In this document: positions 47,901 to 59,900 of the stretch, in pieces
Position numbering within the stretch: the stretch's first letter is position 1
How the letters are laid out: each line of letters opens with the position of its first letter
NCBI GenBank assembly: GCA_013398055.1
Contig: VZRS01002658.1
Span: 109,732 to 173,731 of the forward strand
Origin: Ifrita kowaldi
Lineage: Eukaryota; Chordata; Aves; Passeriformes; Cinclosomatidae
Length of the DNA: 64,000 bases
Direction of reading: 5' to 3'
Position numbers and translations under genes: made by a program
The notes under the pieces: generated by a model
Databases searched by the model: none
The model's input: only the letters and a program-made list of their open reading frames with translations
What the model was told of the DNA's origin: nothing

Positions 47901-50900
47901 GCTGAAAAAAGTTAAATTAGAAAACTGAACAGCTATATTTGGGAAAATCTTTTACACAGGCTATACAAGCATATTTTAATATCTGCACAGTAGTTGAAAG
48001 AGTCATTATATTAGATAAATGCATACCAGGAGAATCAAACCTTCGGTATCAAACAGTATCAATATTCTGTGTCAGTATTGACTAAATAAAGCAGTATCTG
48101 CAACCCACAAAACTAGCACTCCTTATGTTCCAGCTTCTCCAGTAACCAGATGTCACTACTTAACAATTACTTCAAGATGACTGTTGACACAATGCTTTAA
48201 AAGGACAGACTATGAGGCTGTAGAGAACACACCAAAGCTGCAAATCCATCTTCTCTAAAAGGTGACATTTCTCCAGTTTTGAAAGAAATTTTCTTCTCAA
48301 TAAACTTATGTGAAAAACTATCCCCTTAACTGCAAAGTGACTAAATAAACATCACTTTAGTGTCCTCTCCAAAATAGTAATAGCTTCTACATGTGAGAGC
48401 AAAGCTGTCAGAATTTGGTTTGGTTTTACATAGATGACACTGATCAGGAGAAGGACAGACATGTAATACTGTAACCGCAATCTTTTAATGCAGTGAGCAC
48501 ATGATAGTAAAAAAACGCGCTTTTTAATTCATTAAGCTATAAAGCTACTAGCAAGCCTAAAGCACATGCACATTCTTAAAGATCTAGAAAGATTAAAAAG
48601 GAAAAAAAAGATAAAACCCTTAGTGCAGACATAAGCTTTGCAAGGCAAAAATATTGCACAGAGGCAATGCTCTTAAATAATGAATGCCTAGAGTTCACCT
48701 TCCCGTGCACTCTTAACATGTTTCAAGCACAGGAAGGGAAGCAATAAGAGGCAAAAGTATAACACTCAAAATTAAAACTCATGGAGCTATAAAGGAGTCC
48801 AAAGTGAAAATCAGATCATACATTATGAAAATTCCTGTGAATCTTATGGCACGGGTTTTTGTTTAAAAATATGGAAGCTTCAATAGTAACATTCCCAAAT
48901 AACCCCTACAAACTAACATGAAAACCTAGTACTGCTATAACTAGTTTTAGTCTGTCTTGAGCAGCAGAAAAACACTCAACAGTACCTGATCACTCCTTCC
49001 ACCTCACAACCCTGTCCTGGAAGCCAGCCCTTCCCCCATGCTCAGAAAATGATGTGAGGTGTCACAGAATAACCTCCACGTCCTAGCCATGCCCCATCCT
49101 GGCTACTGCAAAAATTCACCCTGTCCTGGCTGGAACCAGGACATTATCCATCCCTTATTCTACACTACCTATGTCATGTTCAAATCTTGTAACTTCCAAC
49201 TATATACACATATACATACACACAAGCACAGGTATAATATCCATAGTCAAGGGCCTTCCCTCTGAGATGTCTGTTAATTTAGTCCATTATTGTGGGTTTT
49301 ATCTATCCTAGATGTCTTCCAGGGTGGGAGGGCTGGTGCACTGTCAGCTCACTGCAAGCTGCATCAGAAGCTCCTAAGAAGTGTATCTGGACCACTCCGT
49401 ACTCATTGGCCACGGCAGTTATGGCATACAGTGGCAGTGGCATTCAGCAACCAATATTATACAGTGCAACATTACAAACTGTTCTTATCCAAAAATCAAA
49501 TCCCCTTGAGGTACATACCACATTTCCCCATCCCTCTGTGGGTAATGTGCACCCAGGTCCTTGAGTAAAAACAATCTCATGGATGGGTTTGCCTTTGCTC
49601 GAGGCAGGAGTAATACAAACTGTCTTCCCCAACATGTTGCTCATATGCACAATGGGGATTTATCCCCTTCTGTGGTATGTGGAGGTTTTGATTGGGCAAG
49701 GCCAGCTCAGTTGGTGGAACCTTGGGTGTTAACTAACCAGATGGCCTCTCCTTAATGTACAGCCCACTTTTAGAAGGTTCCACCACCCATTGCTTTCAAC
49801 GTTTTTCCACAGCCCATTGTACCATTTAATTTTCCCAGAGGCTGGTGCATGATAGGGAATTTAATACACTCACTCCATACCATGCTCTCTGGCCCAGGTG
49901 TCTATGAGGCTATTTTTGAAATCAGCGCAATCCACTTACTCCATGTGACATCAGTCGCATGATGCATGGAAGGTACTTTCCCTTTGAACATCCAGACCAG
50001 CACTGGTAGCTGGGGTGCCAAAAGGAGCTGTGCTTTGGTGGTAATCACTTCTGTGGCAGCTCAAACCCCTCCATAAGATGCCAGGATCTCTTTTTCAATT
50101 GGGGTGTAGCAGGCCTTTGATCCTTTGTATCTCCAACCCCAGAACCCAGAGGTCAGCCTCAAGTTTCTCCAGGTCCCTTCTGCCAGAGGCTCCAGGAAAG
50201 ACCATTCTCCCCAGCTGTGGTGTAAAGCACATTTCATACCTTGTCTGGTGTGAAACACCAGACTGGCCTAAGGGCTGCTGGATGAACAATCTCCCATGTA
50301 ATTTGTTCAAAAGCTTGTTGTTGTTCAGGATCCAATTTGAAATCATTCTTCTCCTGGGTCACTTGATATAGAGGATTTATAATCCAATGGTAATCTAAAA
50401 TACGCATTCTCCAAAATCCCACAGCACCTAGGAAAGCCTGTGCTTCTTTCTTGCTGGTTGGTTGGGGATCTAGCTGCTATGTTGTTGACCACATCCACTG
50501 GAATCTAATGACATCCATCTTGCCATTTTCCTCCTAAAAACTGAATTTCCTGGGTAGATCCCTTGACCTGACTTTGCTTTATGGCAAAACCAGCCTTCAG
50601 GATGATCTGGATTATTTTCTCCCCTTTCTCAAAAACCTCCTCTCCCATGTTCCCCCATACAACGATGTCATCGATGTACTGCAAGTGCTCTGGAGCCTTG
50701 CCCTTTTCCAGTGCAGTCTGGATCGGTCCATGGCAAATGGTGGGGCAGTCAGTCCCAGGTGTACTGGATGCCCCTCCAGGTGAAGGCAAACTGCAGCCTG
50801 CACTCTGCTGCCAAAGGAATGGGAAAAAATGCATTAGCAATATCGATGGCGGTACCACTTTGCTGCCCTTGACTCCAGTTCACACTGAAGTTCCAGCATA

Positions 50901-53900
50901 TCCGGCACAGTGGCACTTAGTGGTGGTGTGACTTTATTCAGGCCATGATAGTCCACTGTCAATAGGCCATATAGGATTACTAAAGGGTGAGTGACCACTC
51001 CTTGGCTCTCCAGTTCACGAATTATCTCGCAGATGGAGGTCACGGAGTCCTGGTCAGTGCAGTATTGTTGACAGTGCACTGCTGTGCATCACTGTGCGAT
51101 GGGTACCTGTTGTTCTTTGACCCTCAGCAGTCCCAAAGCAGGAGGGTCATCTGAGAAACTAGGCAAGGTATTCAGCTGTGTAATTTCCTCTGTCTCCACA
51201 GCTGCTATCCCAAAAGCCCAATGATGCCCTTCTGGGTCCTGAGGTAATCTATGCCAAGGATGCACAGAGCTTCTGGACCAGTCACAATGGGGTGTTTTAG
51301 TCACCCCCACTCCCAGTCAGGCTCACTTCAGCTTCCAGTACAGTCAACTGTTGGGATCTGCCTGTTATCCCAGAAATAGAAATGGATTCTGCCCTTGCTA
51401 TTTTGATGTCACGAGGGTATATTTGGTGCTGGCATCAATTAAAGCCTTATATAGTCTTCTGAGTCTGATGTGCCAGGCTATCGGATCCACATAGTCCAGT
51501 AGATCCAATCGTCCCTTTCCTCCACCTCCCTGGTTGTGGTCATAGTACATGTGGGTCACTTGTCAATATGAACTAGAGGTCTCTTTGAGAAGATCAGAAG
51601 TAACATCAGCCCTTTTATTCTGTCTGAAGACTTGCCCACTGGAAACTGGAGCAGCATTCATCCTTGAGGAACTTCCTGTGGTGGCTGTTCTTCCTCTCAA
51701 TTCATGTACCCATGCTGCTAGGGCAAAGGTGGGTTTTTCATCCCACTTCCTCATGTCCTCTCCGTGGTCATGCAGGTAAAACCACAGGTTACCTTGGGGT
51801 GTGTACCCTCTCTCTCGAGCAGGAGGGCACTTGCTCCCAATAGCAGAGACTCTGGTCCATACTGGCAGGGCATGGGACATCTCTCCAGTTCGCTCAAGTC
51901 TTTTGAATCTGTCCGCAGTCTTGGACACAGTCCTCTTTCCACAGCTGAGGAGCAAGTTGGTAGGGAGGAAAAGAGATGATCTTCATATTACTGGTGTCAG
52001 ATAGTCACCTGAAGCACTGTTTTTTCTCCTTTCATTGACATCAATGCCAATGAGTTGGGGAATGACAATGGTGCGCTCCATACAAACTTCTGCCACATGG
52101 ATTGTGTACAATGGACCTTATCTGGACCTACAGGTGACTTCTTATTTGAATCCTTAAAGACCACCTCCAGCACAACTAGTTCTCTCAGGTACTGGACATC
52201 TTTCTCCATGCTATTGCACCTGCTTGGGCACACCACTACGTCATCCATGAGAGAATACCTTTCTCTCACACTTGACAGAAGTCTCCTCCAGATGCTGAGA
52301 GTTTCTGTCCTCTTCCCAAATCCCCACCAGGATACGGAGACCAGCTGCTTGGCTTCACTACCATCTAGTTTCATATCATGGGCCATGAAACTCCAGTGTC
52401 AGAGCAGCCAGCTGACCGGGGGCTTTCATGATTGGTGGCTGAAATCTTTTCACTTAGCTCACTCAGGGATAGGAATTGGGTGATTATCTCTGGCCCTGCC
52501 TCTTCCTCCTGTTGTGAGAGCTCGACTTCCTCTTTATCCCTCCCTATGCACACTGATTTGGTCCTGAATTTCTTATTCTGTGTAGGTGTGACTGCTACCA
52601 GCACAAGTTGTTCTTCTAGTTCAGCTGAAGTTTGAGTGGTCACAGTGCCTGTTGATCTGCATTCCTCCTCTTCCCCTATGGGTTCTGTCTAGCATTGAAC
52701 TGTGTCCAGTAAAGAGTAGCCAGGGCCCAGCACACTTCAACAACCTGATTCTTTATGGAATTGCCACGACATTCTTCATGCAAATATTCTGTCACTTTAT
52801 CAGGGTCCTGTAGTGATACTCTCCAACCATTGGAGGAGAGAATTTTCCCAAAAAATGGACCATTTTATTCCACATTCCATGCTACTCATGACTATTCTCC
52901 CTCAGGAAAGATCTCTGATTGACCTTCCTAGAAATCTCCATCCTAAATAGACATGGTGTTCTAAACAGACATGGTCAGTACATGGCTTAGACCACACTGA
53001 GGAGACATAGCTGACATAGCAACAAGAACATGTTTTCCTTAACATCCAAAGGAAATTCAAAACTCTCAAAAGTTATTCTAACAGGCCTGAAGGAGAAAAA
53101 GGTAGTGAAAAGCTGGGGAAAGCTATCCTCCCCTGTCCTCCCCACAGACTAGATACGATTAGTAATGGACTCCCAGAGGTAGCATCCAAGGTAAGGGTAG
53201 GAGAATAGCACTGAATACACATCCCAAATGATCCTCATTGCCCTTGATGTTATCACATCATAAATTAATAACCCACGATACATCAACAAAGCAATCTTGA
53301 TCTGAAAAAGAGCACCCTGATGGGCACGTAGTACACATATAGAAACATATACAGGGTTAGTAGCACACTCACACAAACAGACCAAGCAACATTCTGACCA
53401 TTGGTTCTGAATCTAATAGGACAAATGCTTAGTTGAAATTTGTTTCCAACCCACTCTGGTCAGATCTCAACCCTTCATGCTGCACACTGGGTGCCAAAGT
53501 AAGGCTGTCATGGTGTAGGAATGGTATTCTCCAATGCAGTGTTCCCACTGAAACCACTTCAAACTACACTGCCGCTCACTCACTCCCCCCTCTCCCTGCC
53601 CCTCTCCTGTGGAAGACTGGAGAGAAGAACTGGAGGCACAAAAAGGGAAGACCATCGGTTGAGATATGAACAATTTACTGGAAAAAACAGCAGTGAGATA
53701 AGAAAACAAACAGAAATAACAACAATACTAATGATAGAGTGTGCAAGAAAAGAAACATTGTTGCTCACCCACAGAAACCCCCAAAAATACCTGATCACTC
53801 CCTCTACCACACTACCCTGACCCGGAAGCCAGCGCTTCCCCCATGCCCAGAAAATTATGTGAGATGTCACAGAATAACCTCCATGTCCTAGCCATGCCCC

Positions 53901-56900
53901 ATCCTCGCTACTGCAAAAATTCACCCTGTCCTGGCTGGACAGAAAAGAAAAAAAATAGGTTGCTGAGATTCTCTTTCACGTAAGACTTTTGCACTCCAGA
54001 TAGGTATGCTTCACTCTTGGAGAAGGATGAATTTTTCCCAAATTTTCAGAGTATCAACCTTCCAAGAAAAAGGCCACAGAATAATTTACAGAATCACAAG
54101 CCATGGTCAACAGCAAATCTACTTCGAACTCTCATTTTACGGCACAGTCCCAGTACAAAACCCCAAATTAAAATAAAGTTTCCAACAAGGTCTACCAGTC
54201 TACATTACTTAGAATTGCCACTACTATCAAAAGGTTTGGAATTGTCTACATAAAAATATTTTTAGACAATAAGCAAGAGTTTAACCTATAGTACATTAAT
54301 ATCTCAATTAACTCTCAATCTGCATGCCAGTAAAGTCGTAACATACTGTACATTCACAGAGTACTTAATTCCACAAAAAAAGCATCAAACAGATTTCCAA
54401 TTCTGAAGCCTATTTCTCCTTCCAGTGCCAAGAATCTTTTTTGGGTGTGTGGGGGCAGAGAGTGGGGGATCCACAGCAGATCAGTGACTATCATACAAAA
54501 AATAACTTAGACAAGTCAATAAAAGACAACTGCACAGCTGTTCAGTTCACTGCAATTTAATAAAGATTGAAAGTGACACACATTAGCAGACAGCATATGC
54601 ATTTTTAGAGCTACAACACTGAATGTTTAGTAATTTGTTTCAGGCAGCTTCTCTTAGTACAGTTCAAGTCCACCATCACTTCACCACTGGTAAATATGGA
54701 GGGGTCAGATAGTCCATTTCCCTTCCCCTGCTGTCACTATCAGTCTGCAGGTTAGGTGAGTGGATCAAAATTTACTGCAGGAAAGCTGACCTACATATTC
54801 AGCTCTGAAAAAAAAAAAAATCACCCTTGTTCTTATGGTTTGCCAAAATCAGACCTGTGAAGGTTTTTCTTGTCTTCTAAAAAAATCTTAGTGTCTCTAA
54901 ACAATGCAGGTTACACACAACTATGCCTTAATTATGTCAGAAACTACAATACCCTCTTTCCCAAGCCCACTGGGAATGTCACCTCTGAATGGTGACATGG
55001 AACATCAATTTGTCACCTTTTCTATGTCACTAAATTTGGAATATACATTCTGTTCTTGCAGTGTGTCACCAGATGCTCTACTTCGCTTCACTGGGAGGGA
55101 GAAAGTGAGGACATTTTGGGGAGGACTCCCCCACCCCTAATTTAAGCCTCCTGAAGTTTAGGAGCATTTAATTTTTGCTCCTGGCCTCTGTGGAGAAGTG
55201 TTTTTAAGATGTCCTCTAATACACAGCCAACTGCCCAGATGATTCTACCAATAACAACTGTATATGAACACAAGTAAGTACACTTTTGTTACTAATTGGA
55301 AGGGTGATCTACATTTTCACATTAGATTAACAAAGGATTCACACTATTTACTTCCCACAAAAGTAGGCTACTACTCAGTGACACACTCTGCTAGTTCATC
55401 TCAGAATAAAACAAAGGACTAATAACAGCACACAGATCAGTAGTTCAGCACGATGAAGCGGAAAGCCATTCCTTAGTTAGGATTTGGTTTTACTAAGGTC
55501 CTCTTCTTCCTGCAGGTTTTCATTAAGAAAGCCTAGAGTTAAATTACTTTCCATAAAAGCAAAAAATCATCAATTGCCTCAGATGAGTGATGCACCTCAC
55601 TCCAGCAGCAGTCCAGACACTTAACAGCTCTTTGGCAAGTAAAGCTGTTAACACTGCCTTTAGTATCTTTCTTTCACTTGCTGTCTTCCCCTTCATACAC
55701 TCAGCTCCAGTTCCCACTCATTCTCCAGTCCAATAAGGCATCCAAATTTTATGCCTAAAAAAGTAAGCCAATTAGCAGCCCCGCTGGCCTGAAATGAGAC
55801 ATTGGTTTCTACTTCATTTTTTTTTCCTAGAAGTCACATGTTGTCCCTGAACATATGCTGTTGTTTATCTTTGCTTATGGGGCCATCTGAAACATTCTTC
55901 ACGTCATTTCTCTTCCCAAGACACTTCCACATCATCTTCTTGCAATTACCTTTGCCTAGATGACTGCAGTCCTTTAGTGGACTGCACAATGAGGAAACAG
56001 GAGTATATGAGACCCGTCAATTCTCATGGCTAAGGAAATGAAGAATAAATTCCAAACATGGGTTTATCATCTATCAACAAAGTATTGTAAATACAGTTCC
56101 AACATGATATTTTTAACTGGTAAGGAATTATAAAAATTGATTTGTTGTCCTGCCTGCTTCTAACAATGCCTTTAATATTAAATATAAAGCTTGAGACAAC
56201 AATGCTTAATATGCACCATCAAAGCAAAACCAGACAATAAAAACAGAGAAAGTATTTTTAAGCATGACGTACTCTGTCTCCAAATGCAAAATTTGTTCCA
56301 AACCATTAACAGATTACTTACCTTCAGATTTTTGCAACTCTTCATGAGATATTTTACATCATAGATGACAGGGAAAAACAATCGCAGTATCTCAAAGAAG
56401 TCCAGCTCTTCCTCAGGTAAATTGGAGTTTGTCAGGATTTTGATTAGATAGCCAAAGTCATATCCGCTGCAAATTAACAACAAAAACAATATAAGCAAGT
56501 AATTTAGAAGCATCCTCACTTCCATTATCAAGACTTCATTGCACATTGACAGGATATTCTGCTTAAATTCAGTGCCATTAAGACCAACTTTTATGAAAAA
56601 AACTAAACTTCAATGTAAATGGCCCCATTGCAGATTCCAGAGAAAACATTTAAATTTAGTCTGAATGAGGCCAAGTGAAGACACAAAAAGATCTGCCTAC
56701 AGGAGTTTCTCTAAATCTCGAAATAAGGTAGGGCTGCTGAGTCTTCATCTGTTAACAAGAACTTCCACCAGAAAGACTCCCAAGCTGGTTTCTTTCACAT
56801 AGACTGGAGTTTCTCACTACAAACTGAGACAGAGACTTCTACAGTTCTTGAAATCCAAAAGATTAATGAGTTTCCAGAGCCAATGCATGTTTATGCCTGG

Positions 56901-59900
56901 AGGAAAGTTTAACCCTCAGCAACAAAGAAGAGGAATTGTCTTTCAACTTTTCCAATTAAATCAGCACACAGACAACTAAAATCTTTAATAGCTTGTAGAC
57001 TATTACTCTTTCTGGAGGCAATGAGAGAATAAGCTGGAAAAATTTTTGTGTGTACATGTAAGTCTGCAGGAGGCAGCAAGATAACTGAGCAGTACTTATT
57101 TGTTAGAAGAAACTGAGGTATTATAGTGTGTACATGGTAGAGAGAAGAGTTTGGGAAGGCTTTCTCCTCCATAGCTCAATTGAATAAAGAGGAAATAAGA
57201 ATGAGGCAGGGAAACTGCATACTTTTACAAAGAGTTATGAGAGGAAACAAGAGGGTTAAGTACAGGAAAGACAGATGTCAGGTATTAAAGCAGGACTGAA
57301 CACCACAACAAAAAGCAGTGATGACTAGTTATGCTTTTGCCTAGGAAGGCAGTGATTACAAACCAGATTATTCGTGACTTGACCATGAATCTCATCTGTT
57401 CTGATCCCTTGTACTTGCAGCACTGCTCATGCACAGACACACTGAACAGAGGAGTGATACTTTCTCTTTCATGTTATTAAGTTTTCATTGAACCAAATCA
57501 GTTCCTAGATTTTACTGACATACAATTTTAAAAATGCATGTACTAACAAAGAAGATGAAAACACACAGCAGGGCTGCCTCTACTGAAGGCTCCATCAGTT
57601 TTTCTATTTAAGGAACCTTAGCATAGAGCTGAGAGATGATTCAAGTGAGCAGGTGGCCACCCACAGACTCCAAATTTCCAGTTTAAGACTTCATGTTCAT
57701 TCTTGATTACACAAGGATCAGGGTCAAAACCAAGAATTTTGCAATTTGGTAAATACTGACCAGGATCTTTAATTGTGAGATAAGCAATAGAAAAGACAAA
57801 TCAGTTAAGAGCACTATACCACTGCTCCTGCAGATATTTAGGACCCGTGAAGAGGGGTGACTTCTGATGTAGGCTCAAGGCTTCAGCTTGCACACTCAAT
57901 GTAAATAAGTTTACTTTTTGAACTTTTTGTATACAATAAGGTTATCTCTGTCATCTTTATACCAGGAATTTCTAGACAGAGGGTAGAAAAACCTTGAACA
58001 TACTGGGAGTAAATGGACTGTTTGCTACAAGTCCATTAATACAAGATATACAACAGCTATAGACTATTGCAGATCTCCCATGGGGGTTTCCAGTGTTTTA
58101 AGCAAAATTTCATGTTGAACAAATCCTACACTGCATCTGGTGCTTTGAAGCTGTGCTGGCCACTCTCCAATCTCCACAGCAACAGCCACTGGCCAGGGAG
58201 CAAAGGAGCCAAAGATAAAGAAGGGTTTCAGTTGACTCTTACAAAGTAAAAACTGTAGTAAACTTGGCAAAACAGCAGCTTGAGAGTCTAATTTTATTAG
58301 ATCATTTGAAGGGGGAGGGAAGTGGTGGGAAAGCCTGTATCAGCATAAAGCCCTCTATAGAAGAAGAAAAGAAAAAGCCACATTAGCAAAAAAGGCTGTT
58401 CAAAAAGACGCAAAAAAACACTGTTCAGGATTAAGGAGACCTACTCCTCTAGAGTCTACAGTTTATTAACTCACTGAATTCCTAACACTGATCATCCTGA
58501 AGGCTCAAATGTAACAGCCACATCAAAACTTTTAAAGTGAAAAAAAAGTATTTGTACTACTCCTCTTCAAAAAAAAAAGGTTTTTTGACTTGTCTTCAAA
58601 AAAAAAAGTTTTTTCTTTAAAGAAGAAACTAATTTCTTTAAAGAAGGAAGTACTTCAAGAAAAAGAAAAGTCAACATTCCTTTACTATCCATATTGAGAG
58701 GGAGCAGGCTATTACAAATAGCAATTTTGATTAAGAATTACACACTTTTTTCACTTTGAGATTGTAGCAGATCCAAGGTTACAGACATAAAAACTGTCAC
58801 TCCAATTCAAGACTAAGACAGATCCAGTAAAACAAATTTTGAGTGGCCACTGCTGAGTGCTAAGAGAAGGTTAAGAAAGTCCATAGTGAGCAATTATGTA
58901 ATTACCTGCTCATTAAAGAAGTTTTATTCTAATCCTCTAACAGCAATTAGTGGTTGGTTTACACCCTGAAGCACATAGGCTTCCTTGCCTTAAAGAACTT
59001 GCACCATTTCTAATATAATCATCTGAAATTGCTCAGCAAAGTGAGCCACAATCTGTGGAGCTATACAACACAAGCACTCATACAGACATTTGTTTTGTTT
59101 TTCCACTGAATATAGACAGCTCTAGGCAAGAAGACAAGAGTAAAGATCAAACATGCCTCTATTTCTTTCCCTTACTATCAAGAAAGAATTCAGATAGCCA
59201 ATTAACAATGAATTCTACTCAAGCACCAAGCCCCTGAAATAAATGAAAACTTGCAAGAGCTGAGAAAGCTTTAGTTCATTTTATAACGCTAACAGAAATA
59301 AGCCAACAGATTAAATCTTACTAAGTTAGACACAAATGATTATTGAAACACATTAGCTTGGAATTTTCCAGCATCCCAAAAACATCTGGGTTTTTGTTTT
59401 CAAAAGAGCATGTTTTCACAGACCCTCCACAGGTAGACAAAGGAGGCTGCACACAAGTGGACACTCAAAGCTTCAGCAGAGCAGTCACTTAAACATCCAC
59501 AAAGTCAGCATTTGAGCTGTTCCTTCCTACCTTGCTAGACTGTCAAGCACTCACAGCTCTTTTGACTGTGATAAAAATCATAAATTCAGGGCTTCCCCCT
59601 CCTCTCTCATTGACTCAAACACATTTTAACATGCACACACACAAGATTTGATGAAGTTGTCTATGAAGTTGCAATACACAAGAATTGGTGACAATGCAAA
59701 TATTTCTTCACTCATATCTGACAGAACTGCAGGTCCACACAGATTTGCCAACATGTCAGGATGCCAAGGCAGCTACATCAAATGCGGAGATAAAAAGCAC
59801 ACAAAGAGAACTATTTGAGAAGCAAAGAGCTTAGAAATAAACTGCATAAAAGTTCAAGGAAATCAAACACTGGAAAATGAAAACCAAACCATAACATCAC

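Larger units (their letters stand above)
48960..53941 (-). mobile_element. degraded endogenous retrovirus, same orientation as CNOT7
   Basis: About 5 kb proviral remnant. In minus-strand order: complete 5' LTR (53941-53506), possible primer-binding site, gag-like region, protease end, reverse transcriptase, RT-connection, integrase C-terminal part, polypurine tract and a truncated 3' LTR (49143 to about 48960). Reading frames are broken by stops and frameshifts, and the RNase H to mid-integrase segment is missing. I see no env. The LTR tip resembles LTRs common in neoavian and passerine birds; class is uncertain (ERV-L-like or class II). No target-site duplication can be assigned because one LTR is truncated. 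Confidence 0.92.
47874..56321 (-). other. CNOT7: CNOT7 intron hosting a provirus
   Basis: 8.4-kb intron whose central 5 kb is the retroviral element. The flanks (47874-48955 and 53942-56321) show no gene. Confidence 0.85.

Noticed and set aside
49290..49568. Two overlapping plus-strand frames of about 90 codons
   Set aside because: Antisense to the integrase remnant; the real homology is on the minus strand.
52055..52483. Plus-strand 142-codon frame
   Set aside because: It is antisense to the gag-like region of the provirus and has no recognisable features.
56178..56546. 122-codon minus-strand frame that looks like a novel membrane protein
   Set aside because: It is a CNOT7 exon (56466-56322) read through into intron on both sides; the hydrophobic ends are intronic.
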